Source of the DNA: an uncultured Bacteroidales bacterium | GTDB lineage: Bacteria; Bacteroidota; Bacteroidia; Bacteroidales; Paludibacteraceae | Assembly: GCA_945921355.1 (NCBI GenBank) | Contig: CAMEKM010000012.1 | Span: 1 to 32,709 of the forward strand | Length of the DNA stretch: 32,709 nt | Direction of reading: 5' to 3' | Made by a program: the position numbers and the translations under genes | Notes under the pieces: model-generated | Database searches by the model: none | The model's input: only the letters and a program-made list of their open reading frames with translations | What the model was told of the DNA's origin: nothing | Shown: one piece after another, positions 25,106-32,709 of the stretch | Numbering within the stretch: the first letter of the stretch is position 1 | Layout: each line of letters begins with the position of its first letter

Positions 25106-27712
25106 ATGAAAACAACATTTCGTAATTTATTCGTAGCGGTTCTCCTAATGAGTACCTCTATCGTTAGTGCGCAACAAGTAAACACCCTTTATTTCTTGGA
25201 AAATGCGCCTATGCGTCATATTATCAACCCTGCTTTTCAGCCAGTTAGCAAGGTGTACATAACTCTCCCTGCAATCGGTTATACTAGTTTTTGGGCGGGT
25301 AATAATGCTTTTACCATGAAGGATTTTATTTACAAAGATGCTATTACGGGTAACACCATTACTCCACTGCACCCTAATGCCAATCCTAATTGGTTGGATA
25401 AAAAACCTAATACAGTACTATTTGATGCTGATGCATATCTCAATCTTTTAGGCTTTGGTTTCCGCATAAAAGATTTTGGTTATGTGCATGTGAATATTTC
25501 TGAACATATCATAGGTGGCATTGGGTTCGGCAAATCGCTATTCGGGCTGAACGATTTGAGTTCTGGAATCGTAGGTCCATTGTCAGTGGGAGTTAATGTT
25601 ACAGCCTACACCGACATTGCATTGGGATATTCACACAAAATCAATGACCAATGGACTGTAGGTGGTAAGTTCAAGTTCTTGGTAGGACAAGCATACGTAG
25701 GAGCTAATATTGATGATTTGCAAGTGGCTACTGGCTACGATCAATTACAGGCAACTGGAGAAGGTAATATCATCGCTGCAGCACCTTTAATGTGGGAGCA
25801 ATTGCCAGACAATATTGAGAATTTACCAGAAATGGACTTCAACTCTTTGGTAAGCAAAAATATTACTGATTTGATGAAACCAGCAGGTTTAGGTGCTGCA
25901 TTTGATTTAGGTATGACATACAAACCTATCGAACAACTGCAAATTACTGCATCTGTAACCGACTTAGGATTTATCCGCTGGACCAATCTTGCACAAGGAG
26001 CCTTTTCCGTAGATACCACATTCAATGGCTTAGATTTAGAATACAACGACTATGTATATGATGGTTCTTTCCAAGTAGATAGCCTAACCTCTGATCTAAC
26101 CAATGAACTTATGGGTTATACTGATGCACTGCAAATCAAAGATCTCAAAAAAGGACATCCTTTAGCACGCATGCTTACTGCTAACCTCAATATTGGTATT
26201 GACGCCAATTTCTGGGATAATCGCGTAGGCGTAGGTTTGTACTCGCGCACGCGTTTCTACAATAATGCTGTGACTGAAGAACTCACTTTTGGTGCAGCCT
26301 TCCGTCCTGTTAATTGGTTTAACTTGGCAGCATCATATTCATTCATTAATGGTCATTGGAGCAATATCGGAGCAGCATTGTCGCTAGCTCCTTACGATGG
26401 TTTGATGCTAACTTTAGCCACCGACTACATCCCCACCACCTATGCTACTGCAGCGGCTGAGGATAGCAAATTATCACTTCCTTACAAGACTCCTGGTGTG
26501 AACTTATCATTTGGTATTGCTATCGTAGTCGGAACCAATCCTAAGAAGAATAAAGATGCTGATAAAGATGGTATCTTCGATCTCTTTGACGCATGTCCAA
26601 ATACACCAACCAACGTACGCGTGGATGAGGTAGGTTGTCCTATTGATAGTGATGGTGATGGTATTCCTGATTACTTCGACGAGTGCCCATTCACTCCATC
26701 TGCTGCATACGGCTTAATTGACACTGTAGGTTGTCCGCTTGATACCGATGGCGATGAAGTGCCAGATTATATTGATCTTTGCGCTAATACTCCAGCAGCA
26801 GCATTGGGCTATGTAGATGAATATGGTTGTCCTATTGACACCGATGGTGACGGTGTATTTGACTATATGGATCAATGTCCTGGCACACCAGTGGAAGCCT
26901 ATGGATATATTGACTCTGTAGGTTGTCCACTTGACACAGATGGTGATGGTGTATATGACTATATTGACCAATGTCCTGGCACTCCAGCCGCAGCATATGG
27001 TATGGTTGACTCACTTGGTTGTCCAATTGATACCGACCTTGACGGAGTACCAGATTATCTCGACGAATGTCCTGATACACCAGAGGAGGGACGTCATGCT
27101 GTGGATGCTAAGGGTTGTCTGCTTGATACCGACAACGACGGTGTATATGACTATATAGACGAATGTCCATTGGTAGTAGGTGTGAAGGAGAACAAGGGTT
27201 GTCCTGAGGTGAAACGCGAAGTACGTAACTTGCTCAAGAAGGCAATGTCGGGTATACAATTCGAGAATGGCAAAGCAACTATCAAGAAGAACTCATACAA
27301 GATATTGAATGATATTGCTAAGATCTTTATTGATAATGCCAATTATCTCGTTGAAGTACAGGGTCACACCGACAACGTAGGCAAATATGAATATAATGTT
27401 GATCTTTCAGAGCGTCGTGCACAATCTGTACGTACTTACCTCATTGAGCAAGGCGTACCAGCAGAGCGCTTGACCGCACATGGCTATGGTCCAGATAAAC
27501 CTATTGAAGACAACAAGACCAAAGCAGGTCGCGCTAAGAACCGCCGCGTGGAATTCAATATCACTTTCGAAGAGGTGAAGATTGAAATCATCTACGACCG
27601 CGTACAACAAGATACTACAGCTGCTCCAACTGCAGCTGATAGTATCCAAGCGCCTGTTGCCAATGTACAAGGCGACTCTATCAAAATCCAACAAACTACT
27701 GTAGCACAATAA
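25106..27712 (+). CDS. DUF5723 outer-membrane protein with TSP3 repeats and OmpA C-terminal domain
   Basis: An 868-residue outer-membrane protein in three parts. A signal peptide (1-22) precedes a beta-barrel of the DUF5723 kind (about 24-475: LENAPMRHIINPAFQP, LGFGFRIKDFGYVHVNISEH, NWFNLAASYSF). Residues about 484-698 are seven thrombospondin type 3 calcium-binding units (DxDxDGxxD). Residues about 718-820 are an OmpA-like domain with VQGHTDNVGKYEYN and GRAKNRRVEFNI, which binds peptidoglycan. The C-terminal tail is rich in Gln, Thr and Ala. The layout suggests a barrel anchored to the cell wall through a calcium-stiffened stalk. It follows the lipoprotein gene and has an unusually strong Shine-Dalgarno site. 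Confidence 0.9.
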   Translation: MKTTFRNLFVAVLLMSTSIVSAQQVNTLYFLENAPMRHIINPAFQPVSKVYITLPAIGYTSFWAGNNAFTMKDFIYKDAITGNTITPLHPNANPNWLDKKPNTVLFDADAYLNLLGFGFRIKDFGYVHVNISEHIIGGIGFGKSLFGLNDLSSGIVGPLSVGVNVTAYTDIALGYSHKINDQWTVGGKFKFLVGQAYVGANIDDLQVATGYDQLQATGEGNIIAAAPLMWEQLPDNIENLPEMDFNSLVSKNITDLMKPAGLGAAFDLGMTYKPIEQLQITASVTDLGFIRWTNLAQGAFSVDTTFNGLDLEYNDYVYDGSFQVDSLTSDLTNELMGYTDALQIKDLKKGHPLARMLTANLNIGIDANFWDNRVGVGLYSRTRFYNNAVTEELTFGAAFRPVNWFNLAASYSFINGHWSNIGAALSLAPYDGLMLTLATDYIPTTYATAAAEDSKLSLPYKTPGVNLSFGIAIVVGTNPKKNKDADKDGIFDLFDACPNTPTNVRVDEVGCPIDSDGDGIPDYFDECPFTPSAAYGLIDTVGCPLDTDGDEVPDYIDLCANTPAAALGYVDEYGCPIDTDGDGVFDYMDQCPGTPVEAYGYIDSVGCPLDTDGDGVYDYIDQCPGTPAAAYGMVDSLGCPIDTDLDGVPDYLDECPDTPEEGRHAVDAKGCLLDTDNDGVYDYIDECPLVVGVKENKGCPEVKREVRNLLKKAMSGIQFENGKATIKKNSYKILNDIAKIFIDNANYLVEVQGHTDNVGKYEYNVDLSERRAQSVRTYLIEQGVPAERLTAHGYGPDKPIEDNKTKAGRAKNRRVEFNITFEEVKIEIIYDRVQQDTTAAPTAADSIQAPVANVQGDSIKIQQTTVAQ
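26555..27190 (+). repeat. Seven TSP3 calcium-binding repeats
   Basis: Aspartate-rich unit starts at 26555, 26645, 26741, 26837, 26933, 27029 and 27125. The first interval is 90 bases and the next five are exactly 96 (32 residues). Most units end in a Cys-Pro pair (DxCPxTP and GCPxD), giving regularly spaced cysteines. Confidence 0.92.
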
Positions 27713-27738
27713 CTAAAAATAAATATCAAATTAAACAT

Positions 27739-28455
27739 ATGGGAAGAGCTTTTGAATATCGCAAAGCGACAAAATTAAAACGTTGGGGGCATATGGCCCG
27801 TGTATTTACTAAACTGGGTAAGGAAATCACAATGGCTGCACGCGATGGTGGTCCAGATCCAGACAGCAATCCTCGTCTTCGTACATTGATGCAACAATGT
27901 AAGAAAGAGAACATGCCCAAAGAGAATATTGAGCGTGCTATTAAGAAAGCAACTGACAAATCTTCAGAGGGTTACAAAGAGATTTGCTATGAGGGATATG
28001 GTCCTCACGGAGTAGCTATCTTTGTAGAGACAGCTACCGACAACAATATGCGTACAGTAGCCAATATCCGTAGTTATTTTACCAAGCATGGTGGTAACTT
28101 AGGTACACAAGGATGTCTGCAATTCCTCTTTGACCGCAAAGCATGCTTCACCGTTTCAGCGAAAGAAGGCATTGACTTGGACGAACTCGAACTTGAGCTT
28201 ATTGATTTTGGTGTAGAGGAACTTGGTCATGATGAAGAGGAAGGTACCATCGTCATCTATGGAGACTTCAACCAATACTCGCAAATGCAGAAGTATCTTG
28301 AGGACAATGGCTTCGATATTCAGTCATGCGAGTTTGTGCGTATCCCTAACGACACCAAGACCCTCAGCGACGAGGAGATGGAGAGTGTACAAAAACTCAT
28401 TGACCGCATTGAGGAAGATGAGGATGTACAAAACGTATTCACCAACTTGGGATAA
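27739..28455 (+). CDS. yebC: YebC/TACO1-family translation or transcription factor
   Basis: A 238-residue cytosolic protein of the YebC family. It was long annotated as a DNA-binding regulator, and more recently linked to relief of ribosome stalling at proline-rich stretches. The N-terminal signature reads MGRAFEYRKATKLKRWGHMARVF in pieces (residues 1-23), followed by FTKLGKEI and the conserved NPRLRTLMQQCKKENMPKENIERAIKKA region, then YEGYGPHGVA (about 84-93) and the acidic C-terminal half. Length is normal. It starts 26 bases after the OmpA gene and runs 9 bases ahead of rsmG, so it may belong to a translation-linked subunit of the operon. Confidence 0.95.
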   Translation: MGRAFEYRKATKLKRWGHMARVFTKLGKEITMAARDGGPDPDSNPRLRTLMQQCKKENMPKENIERAIKKATDKSSEGYKEICYEGYGPHGVAIFVETATDNNMRTVANIRSYFTKHGGNLGTQGCLQFLFDRKACFTVSAKEGIDLDELELELIDFGVEELGHDEEEGTIVIYGDFNQYSQMQKYLEDNGFDIQSCEFVRIPNDTKTLSDEEMESVQKLIDRIEEDEDVQNVFTNLG

Positions 28456-28464
28456 TCTAAATAA

Positions 28465-29118
28465 ATGGCTGAAATGACTAATCCATTGGATATTGCTGGT
28501 GTAGAGTGCATCAGGGAGCATTTCTCCCTGACGCCTCTACAAGAGCAACAATTCACAGCATTAGGCGAACTCTATCGTGATTGGAATGCGAAGATCAATG
28601 TAATCTCACGCAAGGATATAGACAACCTCTATCCGCACCATATCATCCACTCGCTTGCGATAGCCAAAGTGCTTAACTTTCAGCCAGGTACTACCCTACT
28701 CGATGTCGGTACTGGCGGAGGTTTTCCTGGTATTCCATTGGCGATTCTATTCCCAGAATGTCAATTCACATTGATTGACAGTATCGGTAAGAAGATTCGT
28801 GTAGCTACAGAGGTTGCCAATGCCATCGGACTAAAGAACGTTACCTGTATTCAAGAACGTGCAGAGATGGAGAAAGGTAAATTTGACTTCGTTATCAGCC
28901 GTGCTGTGATGCCATTGAGTGATTTGGTCAAACTCATCCGCAAAAACATCAGCAGCAAGCATGGCAACGCTATGCCTAATGGTCTGATGGTGCTCAAAGG
29001 CGGTAATCTCGAAGGCGAGATTCAGCCATATCGAAAATATGTAGAAACCACCGATATATCTAAAATCTTTGCAGGCGATTGGTATAAAGAGAAGTTTGTG
29101 CTTTACCTACCACTCTGA
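28465..29118 (+). CDS. rsmG: 16S rRNA (guanine527-N7)-methyltransferase
   Basis: Methylates N7 of G527 in 16S rRNA using S-adenosylmethionine; loss usually gives low-level streptomycin resistance. The 217-residue protein has the SAM-binding motif LLDVGTGGGFPGIPLAIL (78-95), the preceding HHIIHSLAIAK, and FDFVISRAVMPLSDLV (about 135-150), all standard. Length is normal for the family. It is nine bases after yebC and eight bases before the metallo-hydrolase gene, in line with a common transcript. Confidence 0.96.
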   Translation: MAEMTNPLDIAGVECIREHFSLTPLQEQQFTALGELYRDWNAKINVISRKDIDNLYPHHIIHSLAIAKVLNFQPGTTLLDVGTGGGFPGIPLAILFPECQFTLIDSIGKKIRVATEVANAIGLKNVTCIQERAEMEKGKFDFVISRAVMPLSDLVKLIRKNISSKHGNAMPNGLMVLKGGNLEGEIQPYRKYVETTDISKIFAGDWYKEKFVLYLPL

Positions 29119-29126
29119 TTAATCAA

Positions 29127-29666
29127 ATGGTACATATCAAGACATTTTATTTTAATCCTTACCGCGAGTGCACCTATGTACTCACAGATGATGCCAAGCA
29201 TGCCATCATCATTGATGCGGGTATGTATGAAGAGCATGAACAGCAACATTTTGCAGCGTATATCCAACAAGAGCAACTCACGCCGATTGCTTTGCTCATC
29301 ACTCATGCACACCCAGACCATGTTTGTGGTCAAACATTCGTAGAACAAACCTACAACCTAAACGCAATTATCCAACCTGATGAAGGTCAGCTGGATATCC
29401 CATATTTTAACATTCATGTCATTGCCTCTCCAGGACACAAGGAGGATGCCGTATGCTATCACCTACCAGATGAGAATATCCTGTTCACAGGCGACACGTT
29501 GTTTCAAGAGTCTATCGGACGTACTGATTTACCTGGTGGTGATATGGCTACGCTTATCCGTTCTCTAAAGCGTGTTATTATGCTACCTAATAACACGCAA
29601 GTCTATCCTGGTCATGGCTATCCTACCACTATAGAGCACGAGAAACAGTATAATCCCTATCTATAA
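29127..29666 (+). CDS. Metallo-beta-lactamase-fold hydrolase (glyoxalase II-like)
   Basis: A 179-residue metal-dependent hydrolase, at the short end of this group. The ligands are all visible: His60, His62, Asp64 and His65 in HAHPDH, His104 in SPGHKEDA, Asp123 in FTGDTLF, and His163 in YPGHGYPTT. The segment between the first and second histidine sites is shorter than in typical 210-residue members, but nothing catalytic is lost. Members act on thioesters or related hydrolysable substrates; the substrate here is unknown. It is the last gene of the yebC-rsmG cluster, with no clear terminator after it. Confidence 0.9.
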   Translation: MVHIKTFYFNPYRECTYVLTDDAKHAIIIDAGMYEEHEQQHFAAYIQQEQLTPIALLITHAHPDHVCGQTFVEQTYNLNAIIQPDEGQLDIPYFNIHVIASPGHKEDAVCYHLPDENILFTGDTLFQESIGRTDLPGGDMATLIRSLKRVIMLPNNTQVYPGHGYPTTIEHEKQYNPYL

Positions 29667-29865
29667 TAGAACCAAACAAGTATACTTTAAGTGGTATTAA
29701 GTTCTCTTCGGGCTACGCGACCACTTCGCGATCACTGTAGCACATCTATGCCCTAAATGTGTCCTATCTGTGGCAAAACTACATTTTCGCTTTTCGATGT
29801 ACCTAATATATATGTTTACTCATTTACCCCAAAAAGCATCTAAAAGCAAACTTTCGCGCAATTTT
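29667..29865. other. Intergenic stretch before the SGNH/MBOAT pair
   Basis: No gene or clear terminator is visible. Around 29705-29740 there are short GC-rich self-complementary bits (for example GCGACC...TTCGCGATC) that may be a decayed mini-hairpin array. The rest is AT-rich up to the promoter. Confidence 0.4.
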
Positions 29866-29897
29866 ATTGCAAATGTGCATTTTTTGTCGTATCTTTG
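29866..29897 (+). promoter_or_regulatory. Bacteroidota-type promoter for the SGNH/MBOAT pair
   Basis: ATTG at 29866-29869, 20 bases, TATCTTTG at 29890-29897 followed by C. The start codon follows 46 bases later. Confidence 0.85.
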
Positions 29898-29943
29898 CAA
29901 GTTAATTCGAAAGAAAAGAAGATTCTGCGGATAAACTCAACCA

Positions 29944-31407
29944 ATGAAACCAAGGCATATAGCATACATCATCTGGATTATCATCGCGCTGTTAGGCGTG
30001 GTTTGTTGGATGGTACCCGAAGACGGGTTCTCCATCGGCAAATATACCCTGCGTTGGCCTACTCTCGCTGAAGCGTTGGAATTAACGAATGAAGGAATGA
30101 GGGAATTAACGAGTGATTCCTTGTTGGCGGCAATAGATTCCACAGCTTTGATGCCAACTGATAGCGTCATTCAACAAGATATGTTAGTAGTCAAAGACAG
30201 TGTTCTGAAGAAGTCGCAACCCATTATTCCTGAGGTGAATGTAGTAAATACTGATTCTCGCGCCTACATGGCTGCGTTCTACGCGGCATTGGACAGCGCA
30301 AGCACTCAGCCCGTACGCGTGGTGCATTATGGCGACTCGCAGATAGAAGAAGATCGTATCACCAACGTACTGCGTGAGCGGTGGCAAAAGCAATATGGTG
30401 GTGGCGGCGTGGGACTATTGCCTTTGCATCAGACTATACCTACACGCACCATACGCCAATGGCTATCTATCAATGGCGCAGTACAAACAGCGCAACAGGG
30501 ACCGAAACGCTACTTGGTATATGGTCTGCGCTCAATGAGCTTGGCAGACAGCGATGACTATGGTGTGATGGGACAAGTGGCAGTGATGGACAGCACACTC
30601 GTAGAAGGCAGCGAGGATATTGTGATAAACATTGAGCCCATTGACAAGAAACGCAAACCACACAACTACTTCAACCGCGTGCGCCTCCTCACCGACAGCG
30701 CGTATGCAATTAAGAATTTTGAATTAAGAATTATGAGTGGTGACTCACTGAATGTAATTAAGAATTCTGAATTAAGAATTAAGAGTCAGGATTTTCTTCT
30801 GCCCGACAGTACGACCAAGTGCGAGATACATCTGCAGGGCAAAGGCAATGTCTATGGCGTGAGTCTGGAAACACCAACGGGTGTGATTGTGGATAATATA
30901 CCTATGCGTGGTTGCTCGGGAAATATCTTCACAAAGATAGACAGCACGCAACTCAGCGACTTCTATCGCGAAACCAATACTCGCCTGATTATCTTGCAGT
31001 TTGGCGGTAATATGATTCCGCAAACCGAGAACCCTTCCACCATCAGTGGGTATGTGCGTAGCACGCTGCGCCAACAGATACGTTACATCCGCGCATGCGC
31101 GCCACAGGCGTCGATATTGTTTATTGGTCCGAGCGATATGTCCACCCGCATTGACGGCGAGATGACTACCTATCCGTTGGTGCCATACATGGATAAGCTG
31201 CTCAAGAAAATGGCAGAAGAGGAACAGATTGCCTATTGGAGTATGTACGACGCTATGGGTGGCAAGAACAGTATGGTGCATTGGGTAGAAGTAGGATTGG
31301 CAGGCAGCGACTATGTGCATTTCACCCGCACAGGAGCGAACAAAATAGGACGGATGTTGTACGAATGGCTGATGACATATCCCGATTTACTAAACAGTAA
31401 ACAGTAG
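29944..31407 (+). CDS. SGNH/GDSL-family esterase-like protein linked to O-acetylation
   Basis: A 487-residue protein with an N-terminal membrane anchor or signal (residues 7-23). The catalytic block I is VVHYGDSQIEED, with nucleophile Ser132. Block III may be FGGNMIP, and the closing dyad is Asp456 and His459 in DYVHFTRTGANKIG. It is paired with an MBOAT acyltransferase gene 31 bases downstream, the arrangement seen in systems that move acetyl groups to exported glycans (alginate, peptidoglycan or capsule type). The protein probably works on the outer face of the inner membrane. Three stretches encoded by short DNA repeats interrupt or end it: residues about 45-60, residues about 255-285, and the last few codons (repeat ctaaacagtaaacag). 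Confidence 0.85.
   Translation: MKPRHIAYIIWIIIALLGVVCWMVPEDGFSIGKYTLRWPTLAEALELTNEGMRELTSDSLLAAIDSTALMPTDSVIQQDMLVVKDSVLKKSQPIIPEVNVVNTDSRAYMAAFYAALDSASTQPVRVVHYGDSQIEEDRITNVLRERWQKQYGGGGVGLLPLHQTIPTRTIRQWLSINGAVQTAQQGPKRYLVYGLRSMSLADSDDYGVMGQVAVMDSTLVEGSEDIVINIEPIDKKRKPHNYFNRVRLLTDSAYAIKNFELRIMSGDSLNVIKNSELRIKSQDFLLPDSTTKCEIHLQGKGNVYGVSLETPTGVIVDNIPMRGCSGNIFTKIDSTQLSDFYRETNTRLIILQFGGNMIPQTENPSTISGYVRSTLRQQIRYIRACAPQASILFIGPSDMSTRIDGEMTTYPLVPYMDKLLKKMAEEEQIAYWSMYDAMGGKNSMVHWVEVGLAGSDYVHFTRTGANKIGRMLYEWLMTYPDLLNSKQ
30078..30120 (+). repeat. In-frame short repeat in the SGNH gene, first site
   Basis: GGAATTAACGA occurs at 30078-30088 and again at 30102-30112, 24 bases (eight codons) apart, each followed by an AxTGA-like step. 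It encodes LELTNEGMRELTSDS, unlike the rest of the gene, in the linker after the membrane anchor. Confidence 0.65.
30708..30786 (+). repeat. In-frame AT-rich repeat pair in the SGNH gene
   Basis: Two 31-base copies at 30708-30738 and 30756-30786, starting AATTAAGAATT and differing at two positions, 48 bases (16 codons) apart. Each copy is itself two runs of GAATTAAGAATT type. They encode AIKNFELRIMSGDS and VIKNSELRIKSQD. The composition is like intergenic DNA and unlike the surrounding gene. Confidence 0.85.
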
Positions 31408-31438
31408 CGTAGCGTTCACTAAACATTAAACTAAAAGA

Positions 31439-32709
31439 ATGGAATTCTTACACCATATATTCGCCTTCGACAGCAATAGTCCCTTGCTGTTCACCCAGTT
31501 CTATTTCTGGGCGTTCTTTGCGTTGGTATATGCGGTGTTTGCGATGATTATGGAAGTAGGTGCACGTGGCGCACAGGTGAAAGGTGAAAGGTTAAAGGTT
31601 AAAGGCGTGAATACGCGCCTGCACCTGCGCAATATCTTCCTTATGGCGGTGAGTTGGTTCTTCTACTACAAGACCAGCGGACTATTCTTGCTGATATTGA
31701 TCTTCGTGACAATCAGCGACTGGCTGATAGCGAAACGGATATACGCTTGCCAATCCTCGCCTATATCCCATAGCCCCAATGGGGCGTCCAATAGCCCACA
31801 GAGTGGGCGTCCAATAGCCGCAAAGATGTGGCTAGCGTTGAGCGTGGTGATAGATTTGGGACTGCTGTGCTACTTCAAGTATGCCTATTTCTTCACAAAC
31901 GTAGTAAACGACCTGCTCGGTACGGAGTTGGCCGTGTTTGATATATTTGCGTATATCGGCAACGGTTTCTCTGAAAGTGGACGATTCATGGTGGATAAGA
32001 TTATCTTGCCAGTCGGCATATCGTTCTACCTTTTCCAAGTGATGTCCTACACGATCGATGTGTATCGCGGATTGGTGAAACCCGTGAAAAACATCTTGGA
32101 TTTTGGATTCTATGTGAGTTTCTTTCCTGGATTGGTGGCTGGTCCCATCGTGCGCGCCAACGAGTTTATTCCACAACTGTACAAGCCCTTCTGTTTGAGC
32201 CGCCTTCTGTTTGGACTGGCCGTATTCTGGATACTGAACGGATTGATTAAGAAGATTGTACTGAGCGATTATCTGGCAGTCAATCTGATTGATCGCGTAT
32301 TTGATAACCCACTGCTATTCAGCGGATTTGAGAACTTGTTTGCTTTGTTTGCTTACTCGCTGCAAGTATATGCCGACTTCTCGGGTTATACAGACATAGC
32401 CATCGGTATAGCGATGCTGATGGGTTTCTATCTGCCACAGAACTTCGATTCGCCCTATAAGTCGCGCAATCCGCAGGAGTTTTGGCGTAGGTGGCATATG
32501 TCGCTCAGCCGCTGGCTGAAGAGTTATCTGTATATCCCATTGGGCGGCAACCGCAGCATTATGGGTAAGCCAGTGAAGAATAAGCTTGCTGCAGGCAACT
32601 TTAACTCGTTCATAACGATGTTGTTGGGTGGTCTTTGGCATGGGGCGAGTTGGAACTTCGTCATCTGGGGTGCGCTGAATGGGGCAGGTATGATCGTGTA
32701 TAAAGTGTG
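31439..32709 (+). CDS. MBOAT-family O-acyltransferase (AlgI/DltB type), 3' end outside the window
   Basis: A multi-span membrane protein that passes acyl, usually acetyl, groups across the inner membrane for attachment to an exported polymer. The frame stays open for 423 codons to the window edge, with no stop. It has the family's NFDSPYKSRNPQEFWRRWH-like segment (pieces SPYKS, EFWRRWHMSLS), LYIPLGGNR, and the catalytic histidine His401 in GGLWHGASW. At least five hydrophobic spans are visible before it, and FPGLVAGPI is typical. Residues about 47-56 (VKGERLKVKG) and about 111-132 (SPNGASNSPQSGRPIAA) are coded by short DNA repeats placed between membrane spans. It pairs with the SGNH gene upstream. 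Confidence 0.92.
   Translation, partial: MEFLHHIFAFDSNSPLLFTQFYFWAFFALVYAVFAMIMEVGARGAQVKGERLKVKGVNTRLHLRNIFLMAVSWFFYYKTSGLFLLILIFVTISDWLIAKRIYACQSSPISHSPNGASNSPQSGRPIAAKMWLALSVVIDLGLLCYFKYAYFFTNVVNDLLGTELAVFDIFAYIGNGFSESGRFMVDKIILPVGISFYLFQVMSYTIDVYRGLVKPVKNILDFGFYVSFFPGLVAGPIVRANEFIPQLYKPFCLSRLLFGLAVFWILNGLIKKIVLSDYLAVNLIDRVFDNPLLFSGFENLFALFAYSLQVYADFSGYTDIAIGIAMLMGFYLPQNFDSPYKSRNPQEFWRRWHMSLSRWLKSYLYIPLGGNRSIMGKPVKNKLAAGNFNSFITMLLGGLWHGASWNFVIWGALNGAGMIVYKV
31577..31605 (+). repeat. In-frame purine-rich repeat in the MBOAT gene
   Basis: Four runs of GTGAAAG/GTTAAAG type in a row, encoding VKGERLKVKG after the first membrane span. The unit and its purine bias resemble intergenic simple repeats and not the flanking membrane-span codons. 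Confidence 0.7.
31770..31835 (+). repeat. Mini-hairpin array inside the MBOAT gene
   Basis: Units begin ATAGC at 31770, 31791 and 31814, each holding a self-complementary core: CCCC-aat-GGGG, CCCAC-aga-GTGGG, and an imperfect GCCGC...GTGGC. The linker GCGTCCAATAGC repeats between them (31784-31795 and 31807-31818). Read on the other strand the linker is GCTATTGGACGC, sharing TATTGG with the array at 19284-19345. The frame stays open throughout. Confidence 0.8.

Noticed and set aside
26714..27259. Repetitive minus-strand frames within the TSP3 region
   Set aside because: They simply mirror the 96-base calcium-binding repeat on the other strand.
29127..29666. Truncated metallo-hydrolase
   Set aside because: Although short, all metal ligands and the C-terminal GHGYPT segment are present and the frame is intact.

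Overview
The window looks like chromosomal DNA from a member of the Bacteroidota, most likely the order Bacteroidales. The signs are: seven promoters of the Bacteroidota type (TTG, 20 bp, TAnnTTTG); few Shine-Dalgarno sites; a type IX secretion (T9SS) type B sorting domain; a DUF5723/OmpA fusion; a short SerA that ends without an ACT domain; and lipoproteins with Bacteroidota-style signals. I cannot name a genus. No phage, transposase, integrase, CRISPR array, rRNA or tRNA is visible.

Layout. 1-455: 3' end of a tRNA methyltransferase gene (TrmN6 type), converging on an outer-membrane pair (505-4784, minus strand) made of a beta-barrel protein and a 1101-residue lipoprotein built from about seven divergent copies of one ~145-residue module. 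4920-8655 (minus): a secreted CotH-type protein downstream of thrS. 8656-9273: divergent intergenic region with the thrS and glyA promoters and an 11-bp phased repeat. 9274-12983 (plus): glyA, rlmN and a class I aminotransferase, ended by a shared terminator. 13056-21266 (minus): six genes that look like one transcription unit: a carboxyltransferase of the OadA/PycB type whose biotin lysine is missing, serC, serA, a T9SS type B cargo protein, a CBM9-like protein and a Dcp-type peptidase. 21485-21631 (plus): the signal recognition particle RNA with its own promoter and terminator. 21699-29666 (plus): a RecD-like helicase, a lipoprotein, a DUF5723-TSP3-OmpA protein, yebC, rsmG and a small metallo-beta-lactamase-fold hydrolase. 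29944-32709 (plus): an SGNH esterase-like protein and an MBOAT acyltransferase running off the window, a pair typical of O-acetylation of an exported glycan.

Most genes are core housekeeping (translation, one-carbon and serine metabolism, protein targeting) mixed with envelope genes. GlyA, SerA and SerC together cover the route from 3-phosphoglycerate to glycine apart from the phosphatase, which is not here.

The least expected content is in short repeats. Arrays of tiny hairpins, with arms that change in sequence but stay self-complementary and are separated by a conserved linker, lie before rlmN (10561-10729) and between the OadA-like gene and serC (19284-19345). A related array, apparently in the opposite orientation, sits in frame inside the MBOAT gene (31770-31835). 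Other AT-rich or purine-rich repeats of intergenic character are also in frame inside the SGNH and MBOAT genes. Two further intergenic regions carry tandem repeats of exactly 11 bp. I found no clear new defence or biosynthetic system; the repeat families and the modular lipoprotein are the parts most worth following up.
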